In this document: positions 45,787 to 54,467 of the stretch, in pieces
Layout of the letters: every line of letters begins with the position of its first letter
Numbering within the stretch: the stretch's first letter is position 1
Origin: Halocynthiibacter sp. SDUM655004
GTDB lineage: Bacteria > Pseudomonadota > Alphaproteobacteria > Rhodobacterales > Rhodobacteraceae
DNA: 64,000 bases
Reading direction: 5' to 3'
NCBI RefSeq assembly: GCF_026015885.1
Contig: NZ_JAPDUG010000001.1
Coordinates: forward strand, 186,001-250,000
Program-made: the position numbers and the translations under genes
Notes under the pieces: model-generated
Databases searched by the model: none
Seen by the model: only the letters and a program-made list of their open reading frames with translations
Told to the model about the DNA's origin: nothing

Positions 45787-47270
45787 TGAGAGCAGCAGAT
45801 ATCGACTTGCCCGTTCACACACCGCCAAAAACACGGCACGAGAGCTTTGACAATGCAGAGGAGGCCGTAGAGCGCCTGATCGCATTGTATCAGGAGGCAA
45901 CGCATTATCTGAGTGAGAAGTTCAGCGCAAAAGCAGGCGGGCCGCTGCCCGACGCGCGCTATCGGGCCTATTATCCAGAGATCCGGATTACTACCACGAG
46001 CTTTGCCAAATCTGATAGCCGCCTGTCGTTTGGCCATGTGGCCGAGCCGGGAACCTATGCAACAACAATTACGCGCCCCGACCTGTTCAAAGCATATCTT
46101 ACGCAACAGATCGGGTTGTTGATCCGAAATCATGGCGTGCCCGTATCTATTGGCGTTTCCGATACACCAATGCCGGTTCATTTTGCGGTAGCGAACGATC
46201 CGGATGTGACGGTGCCACAAGATGGCGCGATGGCCTATCCTCTGCGCGACATTTTTGACGTACCCAATTTGGCGACAACCAATGATGACATCGTCAATGG
46301 GTATGCCAGCCCCGCACCCGACGGAACTGGGCCGCTCGCGCCATTTACCGCGCAGCGTGTGGATTATTCGCTTGCACGTTTGGCGCATTATACGGCGACT
46401 GACGCGGAGCACTTTCAGAACCACATCCTGTTTACCAACTATCAGTTCTATGTGGATGAGTTCGAAGCCTATGCCCGCGAGATGCTCGCTGATCCTGACA
46501 GCGGCTATACCGAATTTGTCAGCACCGGAAACACCATCATCACTGCGCCGGACGCACCACTCGACGCGCCGGTGAAATTGCCCCAGATGCCGACCTATCA
46601 CCTCAAGCGCGAGAATAGCTCTGGTATCACGCTCGTGAATATTGGGGTCGGCCCAAGCAACGCCAAAACAGCGACCGACCACATTGCCGTTTTGCGTCCG
46701 CATGCATGGTTGATGGTTGGTCATTGTGCGGGGCTGCGAAACTCTCAAAGCCTTGGGGATTTTGTGCTGGCGCATGGGTATCTGCGTGAGGATCACGTTC
46801 TGGATGATGACCTGCCGCCGTGGGTGCCGATTCCAGCGCTGGCCGAAATCCAGATTGCCTTGGAAGGTGCCGTGGCGAGCGAAACACTGTTGAAAGGGTA
46901 TGACCTTAAACGGATCATGCGGACCGGGACAGTTGCGACAATCGATAACCGAAACTGGGAGCTGCGCGATCACTCCGGCCCCGTGCAGCGCCTTAGCCAA
47001 AGCCGTGCAATCGCGCTTGATATGGAAAGCGCGACAATTGCCGCCAACGGCTTTCGCTTCCGTGTGCCCTATGGAACCTTGCTGTGCGTCTCGGATAAAC
47101 CGTTGCACGGCGAGCTGAAACTTCCCGGAATGGCGAGCGACTTCTATAAAACACAGGTCGCTCGGCACTTAAAAATAGGGATTCGGGCAATGGAGAGCTT
47201 GCGCGAGATGCCGCTTGAACGTATCCATTCACGTAAGCTCCGAAGCTTCGATGAGACCGCTTTCCTATGA
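45786..47270 (+). CDS. amn: AMP nucleosidase
   Basis: 494 residues, the size of the Escherichia coli enzyme. Splits AMP into adenine and ribose-5-phosphate. The N-terminal domain is characteristic (PDARYRAYYPEIRITTTSF, then FGHVAEPGTYATTITRPDLF); the C-terminal phosphorylase-like domain has NIGVGPSNAKTATDHIAVLR, MVGHCAGLRNSQSLGDFVLA and ALDMESATIAANGFRFRVPY. Coupled with adenine deaminase by one-base overlap. Confidence 0.95.
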   Translation: MRAADIDLPVHTPPKTRHESFDNAEEAVERLIALYQEATHYLSEKFSAKAGGPLPDARYRAYYPEIRITTTSFAKSDSRLSFGHVAEPGTYATTITRPDLFKAYLTQQIGLLIRNHGVPVSIGVSDTPMPVHFAVANDPDVTVPQDGAMAYPLRDIFDVPNLATTNDDIVNGYASPAPDGTGPLAPFTAQRVDYSLARLAHYTATDAEHFQNHILFTNYQFYVDEFEAYAREMLADPDSGYTEFVSTGNTIITAPDAPLDAPVKLPQMPTYHLKRENSSGITLVNIGVGPSNAKTATDHIAVLRPHAWLMVGHCAGLRNSQSLGDFVLAHGYLREDHVLDDDLPPWVPIPALAEIQIALEGAVASETLLKGYDLKRIMRTGTVATIDNRNWELRDHSGPVQRLSQSRAIALDMESATIAANGFRFRVPYGTLLCVSDKPLHGELKLPGMASDFYKTQVARHLKIGIRAMESLREMPLERIHSRKLRSFDETAFL

Positions 47271-47285
47271 CTTCGGGTCATTTTT
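47267..47285 (+). terminator. Terminator overlapping the amn stop
   Basis: ATGAC, TTCGG loop, GTCAT, then TTTTT. The stem is only five pairs but has a stabilising UUCG-type loop and a clean T run; it begins inside the stop codon. Confidence 0.5.
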
Positions 47286-47341
47286 CCAAAAAAATCAGCG
47301 AAAAAGTGGATATTTGCACCACTAAACGTTGTGTCGCGTAA

Positions 47342-47382
47342 CAATATTCAGTTAAATGCCGTCAATGAGGCCCAATATTCAG
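47342..47382. repeat. Two direct repeats upstream of the HU gene
   Basis: CAATATTCAG at 47342-47351 and again at 47373-47382, start points 31 bases apart (about three helical turns). They lie in the 134-base gap before HU. Confidence 0.45.
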
Positions 47383-47404
47383 GGCAGAACGAGGAGACCT
47401 AAAA

Positions 47405-47692
47405 ATGGCAAAACCAATGACAAAGACCCAGCTTGTAGCAGCGCTGGCAGAAGAAATGGGTACAGACAAGAAATCCGCTTCCGGTGCTCTTGATGCTGTT
47501 ATCGCGATCATCACGCGCGAAGTTTCCGCAGGTGGCGCAGTTACGCTTCCTGGCGTTGGCAAAATCTACTGCCGCGAGCGTCCTGAGCGTATGGTTCGCA
47601 ACCCTGCCACTGGCGAGCAGATCAAGAAAGATGCCGACAAGGTTGTTAAGATGACAATCGCGAAGGCTCTGAAAGACAGCGTAAACGGCTAA
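47405..47692 (+). CDS. HU family DNA-binding protein
   Basis: 95 residues, histone-like. KTQLVAALAEEMGTDKKSAS helix pair, ITREVSAGGAVTLPGVGKIY beta saddle and the DNA-contacting arm RPERMVRNPATGEQIKKDA with the Pro at its tip. Small positively charged C-terminus. GAGGAG precedes ATG 47405. Confidence 0.95.
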   Translation: MAKPMTKTQLVAALAEEMGTDKKSASGALDAVIAIITREVSAGGAVTLPGVGKIYCRERPERMVRNPATGEQIKKDADKVVKMTIAKALKDSVNG

Positions 47693-47732
47693 GGCCAATA
47701 ACGCTTCGGCCATTAGGCCATCAAGAATTTCG

Positions 47733-47760
47733 AGGGTCGCTTCTGGCGGCCCTTTTCTTT
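47733..47760 (+). terminator. Rho-independent terminator after HU
   Basis: AGGGTCGC, TTCTG loop, GCGGCCCT (one G-T pair) followed by TTTTCTTT, 40 bases after the HU stop. The best terminator in the window. Confidence 0.85.
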
Positions 47761-47782
47761 GGCAATATCGCGCGAGGGCACC

Positions 47783-48661
47783 ATGGATATTCGGTCGTTG
47801 TTGATGGGGCTCGCTTTTGCCTTTGCGTGGAGTTCGGCGTTTACCTCTGCGCGAATAATCGTGAGCGAGGCACCGCCACTTGCAGCGCTGTCTTTGCGGT
47901 TCCTTCTGTCTGGAGTCATTGCGGTTTCGATTGCGCTTGCATTGGGGCAAACATGGCGGCTGACCCGCGCTCAGTGGAAGGCAACGATTGTGTTCGGGAT
48001 TTGCCAAAACGCGCTCTATCTCGGGCTGTTCTTTTCGGCGATGACTCGGATTGAGGCATCCCTTGCGTCGATCATAGCGTCGACCATGCCTCTGTTGGTT
48101 GCTTTTGCCAGTTGGTCGATCCTTGGTGAGCGGCTTTCGCGGATGGCAGTCGTTGGGCTAGCGGTTGGTTTTTCCGGAACTGTTCTGATCATGGGATCGC
48201 GGTTTTCAGGCGGAATAGACCCTATTGGATTTGTTTACTGCATCATCGGTGTCGCGGGATTGGCGACGGCCACACTTGTGATGCGGAATGCGTCGACGGG
48301 CGGCAACGTTATGATGATTGTCGGCCTACAGATGTTTGTCGGGTCCGCAGTGTTGGCTGTTGTGTCACTTTTGATTGGCGAGAACCTTGATGTTTCACCA
48401 AGCGAAAGTGTGATGTGGGCCTTTGCCTATACGGTGATTGTCCCCGGGGTTATGGCCACATTCATCTGGTTCAAACTGGTGGACCGTATCGGCGCAACGC
48501 GCGCAGCCACGTTTCATTTCCTCAATCCGTTTCTCGGCGTTGCAGTGGCGTGGTTCTTTCTGGGCGAGACACTGGGACCGCTTGATATAATCGGGGTGAT
48601 TGTGATTTCGGTTGGTATTCTTACGGTCCAATTGGCGCGCCAACCCGAATTCAAAACTTGA
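47783..48661 (+). CDS. DMT-superfamily (EamA) transporter
   Basis: 292 residues, ten helices in two EamA repeats: MGLAFAFAWSSAFTSARIIV, SEAPPLAALSLRFLLSG, and in repeat two YTVIVPGVMATFIWFKLVDR and FHFLNPFLGVAVAWFFLGE. ATG 47783 preferred over the TTG at 47759, which lies in the terminator T run. Not closely similar to the EamA protein at 35579. Substrate unknown. Confidence 0.88.
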   Translation: MDIRSLLMGLAFAFAWSSAFTSARIIVSEAPPLAALSLRFLLSGVIAVSIALALGQTWRLTRAQWKATIVFGICQNALYLGLFFSAMTRIEASLASIIASTMPLLVAFASWSILGERLSRMAVVGLAVGFSGTVLIMGSRFSGGIDPIGFVYCIIGVAGLATATLVMRNASTGGNVMMIVGLQMFVGSAVLAVVSLLIGENLDVSPSESVMWAFAYTVIVPGVMATFIWFKLVDRIGATRAATFHFLNPFLGVAVAWFFLGETLGPLDIIGVIVISVGILTVQLARQPEFKT

Positions 48662-48716
48662 TCACAAAGCCGTATGCGCTCCTGACAGGTTTTTCAAAAG
48701 CTGCTAGCGCAAATAC

Positions 48717-49430
48717 ATGGAGTTTGTATTTGCCTATCTTGCCGGAACGCTCACGCTCATTAACCCCTGCGTGCTACCCGTCTTGCCGATCGTGCTTGCC
48801 TCGGCGCTTCAGGCCAGCCCTAAGGGGCCGTTGGCGCTTGCTGCGGGGCTTGGGGCCAGTTTTGTGGTTGTCGGTGTTCTTGTGTCGAGCGTGGGGCTTG
48901 CGTTTGGCATTCTCGCCGAAGATGTCGCCCGTATTGGCGCGCTCATTATGGTTGGTTTTGGCGTCGTGCTGCTTAGCCCCGCGCTTAGCAGTAAGTTCAC
49001 TCTCGCCACCGCCGGGTTTTCGGACCGCGCGGATCACGGGATGGACGTGATTGACCGTTCAACCTTGCGCGGCCAGTTCCTTGGCGGCGCTCTCCTTGGT
49101 GCGGTCTGGAGCCCCTGCGTCGGTCCGACGCTTGGCGGCGCAATTGCGTTGGCCGCTCAAGGACAGAATCTCGCAAAAGCGACCCTAATCATGGTGTTTT
49201 TCGCGTTTGGCGTGGCCACAATCGTTCTGCTTCTGGCATATGGCGCGCGCGCGACTTTGCTGAAACGGCGTGAATTTATGCGCAAACTTGCCAGCAAATC
49301 CCGCACCATCATGGGCGTGATGTTTATTCTCGTGGGCCTTGCGCTCTTGCTTGAGCTTCACATCGTTGCCGAGCGTTGGGCGGTTCAGAATCTGCCTGCT
49401 TGGTTCACCGACTTATCAGTCTCTATTTAG
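48717..49430 (+). CDS. CcdA/DsbD-beta-like thiol transporter
   Basis: 237 residues, six hydrophobic helices. The two redox Cys are in the classic positions, LINPCVLPVLPIVLA in helix 1 and GAVWSPCVGPTLGGAI in helix 4. It moves electrons from cytoplasmic thioredoxin to the periplasm. The thioredoxin-like gene nine bases downstream, with an export signal, is the probable acceptor, so the two could work as a split DsbD. Confidence 0.88.
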   Translation: MEFVFAYLAGTLTLINPCVLPVLPIVLASALQASPKGPLALAAGLGASFVVVGVLVSSVGLAFGILAEDVARIGALIMVGFGVVLLSPALSSKFTLATAGFSDRADHGMDVIDRSTLRGQFLGGALLGAVWSPCVGPTLGGAIALAAQGQNLAKATLIMVFFAFGVATIVLLLAYGARATLLKRREFMRKLASKSRTIMGVMFILVGLALLLELHIVAERWAVQNLPAWFTDLSVSI

Positions 49431-49439
49431 GAGGAATTC

Positions 49440-49847
49440 ATGAAACGAAGAGATTTTATCGCAGGTGCAATCCTTGCAGTCTCGTTGCCGTTTGCGGCGA
49501 TTTCAGGTGAAACAGTCGAGTACAAGCCGGGCTTGGTCGACGAAGCCTTGGCCGAGGGGAAAACTGTATTTGTCGATTTCGGCACAGATTGGTGCACAAC
49601 CTGCGCCGCACAAAAACGCGCAGTTGAAGCGCTTCGGGATGAGAACCCAGCTTATGACGACGCGATCACATTCGTCTATGTAAACTGGGATCAATATTCC
49701 AAAGACGCATTGTCAAAACGTCTCAAAATCCCGCGCCGCTCGGTACTGGTTGCCCTGCGGGGAAATACAGAAATCGGTCGGGTGACGCTCGGAACCAGTA
49801 AGAAAGAGATTAAGGCTCTGCTTGATGCAGCTCTTGCTTCTAGTTGA
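49440..49847 (+). CDS. Exported thioredoxin-like protein (DsbD-gamma-like)
   Basis: 135 residues. Signal sequence with a basic head (MKRRDFIAGAILAVSLPFAA); it starts KRRDF, Tat-like but weak. Mature domain: VFVDFGTDWCTTCAAQKRAV with the CxxC active site CTTC, and later LKIPRRSVLVALRGN, where the cis-Pro expected of thioredoxins falls in IPRRSV. The spacing resembles the C-terminal domain of DsbD. GGAGG seven bases before ATG 49440. Coupled to the CcdA-like gene. Confidence 0.85.
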   Translation: MKRRDFIAGAILAVSLPFAAISGETVEYKPGLVDEALAEGKTVFVDFGTDWCTTCAAQKRAVEALRDENPAYDDAITFVYVNWDQYSKDALSKRLKIPRRSVLVALRGNTEIGRVTLGTSKKEIKALLDAALASS

Positions 49848-49850
49848 ATT

Positions 49851-50951
49851 CTAGCCGATTTGCCCTTGGTTAGAGCCAATTTGACCGCGGTGCAGCAGGA
49901 TGTGATCCAAAAGGGTGCAGGCCATCATCGCCTCGCCCACAGGCACCGCGCGGATACCAACACAGGGGTCATGGCGGCCTTTGGTGATGATCTCGGTATC
50001 ATCACCTGTTTTGGTCACGGTCTTGCGCGTGGTCAGGATCGAGGATGTCGGCTTTACCGCAAAACGCACCACGAGGTCTTGGCCCGTGGAAATGCCGCCT
50101 AATATTCCGCCTGCGTGGTTTGAGGTGAATTCCGGCCCGTTTTCGCCCATACGAATTTCATCGGCGTTTTCTTCGCCAGTTAGTGCCGCCGCGTTCATAC
50201 CTTCGCCGATTTCCACGCCTTTCACGGCATTGATGCTCATCATCGCTGCTGCCAAATCAGTGTCTAATTTGGCGTAAACCGGCGCGCCGAGGCCTGCGGG
50301 CGCGTTTCTGGCCACAACTTCGACAATCGCACCAACCGAGCTGCCTGCCTTACGCAACCCGTCCAGATAGTCCGCCCAGCTTGCAGCGGTGTCTGCATCA
50401 GGGGTCCAGAATGGGTTTTGGTCGATCTGGGACCAATCAAATTTACTGCGGTCAATGGCGTGAGGCCCCATCTGGACCATGTAGCCTTTGATCTCGAGGT
50501 TTGGCACCAACGCCTTCAATGCCGCGCGTGCAATGCCGCCCGCCGCAACCCGCGCTGCGGTTTCCCGCGCAGAACTGCGCCCGCCGCCACGGTGATCGCG
50601 AATGCCGTACTTCTGGAAATAGGTAATGTCGGCATGGCCGGGGCGGAATTTTTCGACAATGTCGCCATAGTCTTTGCTTCGTTGATCCGTGTTTTCGATC
50701 ATGAGCTGAATCGGCGTTCCGGTTGTTTTGCCCTCGAAAGTACCTGACAAAATACGCACCGCATCCGGTTCTCGCCGCTGGGTGGTGTATTTGTTCTGGC
50801 CAGGTTTGCGAAGGTCGAGCCATTGCTGCAACATTTCTTCGGAGACTTCGATATTCGGGGGGCAACCATCAACCGTTGCGCCAAGCGCGGGCCCGTGGCT
50901 TTCGCCCCAAGTTGTCACGCGAAAGAGGTGTCCAAAGCTGTTCATCGACAT
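49851..50951 (-). CDS. aroC: Chorismate synthase
   Basis: 366 residues. Converts EPSP to chorismate with reduced FMN. Signature runs: [59 protein letters not shown] and [23 protein letters not shown] 50951 chosen for the AAGGAG eight bases upstream; the in-frame ATG at 50987 lacks a site. Divergent from the thiamine operon. Confidence 0.96.
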   Translation of the reverse strand: MSMNSFGHLFRVTTWGESHGPALGATVDGCPPNIEVSEEMLQQWLDLRKPGQNKYTTQRREPDAVRILSGTFEGKTTGTPIQLMIENTDQRSKDYGDIVEKFRPGHADITYFQKYGIRDHRGGGRSSARETAARVAAGGIARAALKALVPNLEIKGYMVQMGPHAIDRSKFDWSQIDQNPFWTPDADTAASWADYLDGLRKAGSSVGAIVEVVARNAPAGLGAPVYAKLDTDLAAAMMSINAVKGVEIGEGMNAAALTGEENADEIRMGENGPEFTSNHAGGILGGISTGQDLVVRFAVKPTSSILTTRKTVTKTGDDTEIITKGRHDPCVGIRAVPVGEAMMACTLLDHILLHRGQIGSNQGQIG

Positions 50952-51039
50952 ATGCGGCTCCTTTTCAAGGTTCTGTACCTGCCTCAAGGCCTTGGCTCAA
51001 GGGGATATCGCTTGCCTGCACGGGATCAAGGGCATAGGA

Positions 51040-51130
51040 GTGGAAGAACCTCGGGGGGCCGGAAACGGCTGAGATGCAGATGCGGACCCGTTGAACCTGA
51101 ACCGATTAAGATCGGCGGAGGGAAGGTATT
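51040..51130 (+). promoter_or_regulatory. TPP riboswitch (THI element)
   Basis: The conserved core is plain: GGCTGAGATGC (51067-51077), ACCCGTTGAACCTGA (51086-51100), a short GATTAAGATC hairpin, and GGCGGAGGGAAGG (51114-51126). It ends about 45 bases before the thiB start, so control may act at ribosome access or by early termination. Edges are estimated. Confidence 0.93.
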
Positions 51131-51175
51131 GGACGTTTCCACCCTTCATCCGCCCATCAGATGATGGAGCGCGAA

Positions 51176-52162
51176 ATGAAATTTCCCATGATTGCAGCGG
51201 GTCTGGCGATGGCCTCAATGGCATCGGCCGAGACACCGGAGTTGATCGTTTACACATACGACAGCTTTGTATCCGAATGGGGCCCTGGCCCCGCGGTTGA
51301 GAAAGCGTTTGAAGCGCAGTGCGAATGTGATCTTAAGCTGGTTGGCGTCGGTGATGGGGCGGCAATGTTGGCTCGTGTACGGCTCGAAGGCGCCCGCACA
51401 GAGGCGGATGTTGTCCTTGGCCTCGACACGAACCTCACCGCGGCGGCGACCGAAACCGGATTGTTTGCCAATCACGGCATGGATGATGTTGCGTTTGATC
51501 TACCGGTTGAATGGAGCGATCCGATGTTCTTGCCCTATGACTGGGGCTATTTTGCATTCGTGCATGACACCACGAAAACACCAGACGTTCCGCAAAACTT
51601 CAAAGCGCTGGCTGATAGCGATCTACAGATCGTTATCCAAGATCCGCGCAGTTCAACGCCTGGGCTTGGTCTGCTGATGTGGGTTAAGGCGGCTTACGGC
51701 GATGAGGCTCCTGTAATTTGGGAAGGCCTTGCCGATAACATTGTGACCGTTACCAAAGGCTGGTCCGAGGCTTACGGAATGTTCCTAGAGGGCGAGGCCG
51801 ATATGGTCCTTTCTTATACCACCAGCCCCGCCTATCACCTGATTGCCGAGGAGGACGCCACCAAAGCGGCGGTGGCTTTTGACGAGGGTAATTACCTTCA
51901 AGTCGAAGTTGCGGCGAAGGTTGCTCATACCGAAGAAAGTGATCTGGCCGACGAATTCTTGACCTTTATGGTGAGTGACACGTTCCAATCCATTATTCCG
52001 ACAACCAACTGGATGTATCCTGCCGTTACCCCAGAAACTGGGCTTCCTTCGGGATTTGAAACCTTGGCGAATCCTAGCTCTGCTCTTTTGTTTCCTGCGG
52101 GGGATGCAATGGCGGTACGTGACGCGGCACTGGACGAGTGGCTCAACGCGCTGTCTCAATAA
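51176..52162 (+). CDS. thiB: Thiamine ABC transporter substrate-binding protein
   Basis: 328 residues. Signal peptide MKFPMIAAGLAMASMASA, then the ThiB start LIVYTYDSFVSEWGPGP. Binds thiamine, TMP and TPP in the periplasm; VVLGLDTNLTAAATETGLF and VIQDPRSSTPGLGLLMWVK are family blocks. GGAG seven bases upstream selects ATG 51176 rather than 51161. First gene under the TPP riboswitch. Confidence 0.94.
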   Translation: MKFPMIAAGLAMASMASAETPELIVYTYDSFVSEWGPGPAVEKAFEAQCECDLKLVGVGDGAAMLARVRLEGARTEADVVLGLDTNLTAAATETGLFANHGMDDVAFDLPVEWSDPMFLPYDWGYFAFVHDTTKTPDVPQNFKALADSDLQIVIQDPRSSTPGLGLLMWVKAAYGDEAPVIWEGLADNIVTVTKGWSEAYGMFLEGEADMVLSYTTSPAYHLIAEEDATKAAVAFDEGNYLQVEVAAKVAHTEESDLADEFLTFMVSDTFQSIIPTTNWMYPAVTPETGLPSGFETLANPSSALLFPAGDAMAVRDAALDEWLNALSQ

Positions 52163-53718
52163 ACGGAGTTCTGCGCGGGCTGGTTCCTTGGGCGGGTGCA
52201 ATTGTCAGCGCTTTGCTGGTGTTGCTCTGTTTGGGGACTGTCTTGGCGGTATTCCTTCGTGCGGAAAGCGCTGCGCAGTTTTCGCGTTCTGATTGGGTTG
52301 CTGTTCGGTTTACCGTTACGCAAGCCTTTCTATCTGCACTCCTGAGCGTTGTTCTCGCGATTCCGGTTGCACGTGCGCTTGCGCGGCGAGAGTTTCGTGG
52401 GCGGCACACAATGATCGCGTTGCTCGGTGCGCCGTTCATCTTGCCTGTGATCGTGGCGATCCTTGGGTTGCTTGCTGTATTCGGGCGCACCGGCGTCTTC
52501 AGCATCGTTCTTGGATGGTTCGGATTACCACCGGTTCAAATTTACGGACTGCATGGCGTGGTTTTGGCGCATGTATTTTTCAACTTACCACTGGCCGTGC
52601 GATTTCTCCTGCAGGGATGGGCCGCAATTCCGGCAGAACATTTTCGGCTGGTGGCTTCTCTTGGCGGTGGCCCTAGAGATGTAGGCCGCCTACTCGAGCG
52701 GCCCATGCTTTGGCGCGTGTTGCCCGGAACTTTTGCGCTGATTTTTCTGATCTGCACCACAAGTTTTGCAGTGGCCCTTGCTCTTGGCGGGGGACCAAAG
52801 GCGACCACGGTGGAACTGGCAATCTACCAAGCATTTCGATTTGATTTTGACCTAAGCAAAGCTGCGCTTCTTGCGGTTGTTCAGCTTGTACTTTCTGGAT
52901 CAGCGGCGATTGCGGCGTGGAAGTTCTCGCGCCAACACGATGCAGGGCAGGGGCTTGATCGTGTGGTTCAGCGTTACGATCGCGCGCATGGGCGGCTTGC
53001 TGACGCTGCGTGGCTTGGATTCGTGGTGCTGCTTCTTGGTTTGCCGCTGGTAATGGTGGTGATGCAGGGCGCGGCAGGGTTTCTCTCGATGCCGGCAAGT
53101 GTCTGGGCTGCCGCAGGACGCTCGCTCTTGGTCGCATTGGCCTCGACATGTTTGGCGGTTACTTTCGGGCTTGCGCTCTCGCTCTGGCTGGCGCGTTTGC
53201 GTGGTGCGCCGCGAGCCTTGGGAGAGATGGTGGCATATCTCACTGTGGCGGTTTCTCCGCTTGTGATGGGGGCGGGGCTATTCATTCTGATCTTTCCTTT
53301 CGCAAGCCCGCGAGATTGGGCGTTGCCGATAACGGCGCTTGTAAATGCTGCAATGGCGCTTCCTTTTGTCACTCGCGCACTGATGCCTGCAGTTGAGGCG
53401 TGCGAGGCGGAATATGGCCCATTAGCAGAAAGCCTACGTCTAAGGTCTTGGGCGCGGCTGCGATACCTCACCCTGCCGCGCCTACGCCGCCCGATCGGGT
53501 TCGTCGCGGGGCTTGCGGCGGCTCTGTCGATGGGCGACCTTGGTGTTGTGGCGCTTTTTGCGGATCCAGAGCAGGCAACATTGCCGCTCAAGCTTTATGA
53601 CCTGATGGGAGCTTACCGGATGGAGGCGGCGGCGGGCGCGGGTTTGTTGCTTATGGGGCTGTCGTTCGGATTGTTTTACCTGTTTGACCGCGGAGGGCGG
53701 ATGAATGCTTCGGTTTGA
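52138..53718 (+). CDS. thiP: Thiamine ABC transporter permease
   Basis: 526 residues with about twelve membrane helices, two fused permease halves. EAA loops: NLPLAVRFLLQGWAAIPAEH in the first half and a corresponding EACEAEYGPLAESLRLRSWA in the second. Starts at GTG 52138, 25 bases inside thiB. It pairs with ThiQ as in the ThiBPQ importer. Confidence 0.93.
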   Translation: MAQRAVSINGVLRGLVPWAGAIVSALLVLLCLGTVLAVFLRAESAAQFSRSDWVAVRFTVTQAFLSALLSVVLAIPVARALARREFRGRHTMIALLGAPFILPVIVAILGLLAVFGRTGVFSIVLGWFGLPPVQIYGLHGVVLAHVFFNLPLAVRFLLQGWAAIPAEHFRLVASLGGGPRDVGRLLERPMLWRVLPGTFALIFLICTTSFAVALALGGGPKATTVELAIYQAFRFDFDLSKAALLAVVQLVLSGSAAIAAWKFSRQHDAGQGLDRVVQRYDRAHGRLADAAWLGFVVLLLGLPLVMVVMQGAAGFLSMPASVWAAAGRSLLVALASTCLAVTFGLALSLWLARLRGAPRALGEMVAYLTVAVSPLVMGAGLFILIFPFASPRDWALPITALVNAAMALPFVTRALMPAVEACEAEYGPLAESLRLRSWARLRYLTLPRLRRPIGFVAGLAAALSMGDLGVVALFADPEQATLPLKLYDLMGAYRMEAAAGAGLLLMGLSFGLFYLFDRGGRMNASV

Positions 53719-54400
53719 AAATGTGGTGCTTGAACAGGGTGACTTTCGCCTGACCGCTGATTTTACGCTTGAAGCCGGCACACAAGCCGCATTGATCGGT
53801 CCGTCCGGTGCAGGGAAGTCCACACTGCTTTCGGCCATCGCGGGGTTTCTTGAGCCGTCAAAGGGCGTGATCCGCTGGCAAAGAGAAAGCCTATCCGGTG
53901 TGCCTCCCGGTGACCGGCCGATGAGTATTCTGTTTCAAGACAACAACCTTTTCCCGCATCTGACTGTGGCGCAGAATGTCGGGCTTGGACTACGCCCCGA
54001 TTTGCGGTTGTCAAAAGCGGAAACAGCGCAAGTTACGGAAACTCTGGCGCGGGTTCGATTGGCGGAGAAGGCTGATGAAAAGCCTGCGTCGCTCTCGGGT
54101 GGACAGAATGCCCGCGTGGCAATTGCGCGGCTAATGCTACGGGCAAAGCCTCTCTTGCTGCTCGATGAGCCTTTTGCTGCTCTCGGGCCCGCTTTGAAAT
54201 CCGAAATGCTGGAGCTTGTATCAACCCTAGCTGCGGAAACCGACGCGACGCTAGTTATGGTTTCGCACGATCCGGATGACGCACGCCGCATTGCGAATGA
54301 AACGGTCCTCGTTGCCGAAGGCGTCGCTCATCCGCCCAAGCCAACAGAGACGCTCCTCGCCCATCCACCAGCGGTGTTGGCGGCCTATCTAGGGCATTAA
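53705..54400 (+). CDS. thiQ: Thiamine ABC transporter ATP-binding protein
   Basis: 231 residues, full ABC cassette: Walker A GPSGAGKSTLLS, Q-loop ILFQDNNLFPHLTVAQNVGL, signature LSGGQNARVAIARLMLR, Walker B LLLLDEPFAALGP and switch His in MVSHDPDDARRIA. Two ATGs (53701, 53705) lie in different frames; 53705 is in frame. Overlaps thiP by 14 bases. Confidence 0.94.
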   Translation: MLRFENVVLEQGDFRLTADFTLEAGTQAALIGPSGAGKSTLLSAIAGFLEPSKGVIRWQRESLSGVPPGDRPMSILFQDNNLFPHLTVAQNVGLGLRPDLRLSKAETAQVTETLARVRLAEKADEKPASLSGGQNARVAIARLMLRAKPLLLLDEPFAALGPALKSEMLELVSTLAAETDATLVMVSHDPDDARRIANETVLVAEGVAHPPKPTETLLAHPPAVLAAYLGH

Positions 54401-54422
54401 TAAAATTTCGTTCAGAAAACAA

Positions 54423-54446
54423 AAACGCGCCCCGAGGAGCGCGTTT
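54423..54446. terminator. Bidirectional terminator between thiQ and petC
   Basis: AAACGCGC, 8-base loop, GCGCGTTT, flanked by T run CTTTTT on the right and A-rich AAAACAAAAA on the left. It can serve the convergent thi (plus) and pet (minus) transcripts. Confidence 0.82.
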
Positions 54447-54467
54447 CTTTTTGGTTTTGCGTCTGGC

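Noticed and set aside
45783-47168. Long minus-strand open frame (461 codons) opposite amn
   Set aside because: It mirrors the full length of a clearly real gene, has no recognisable domain and no ribosome site; a codon-bias shadow.
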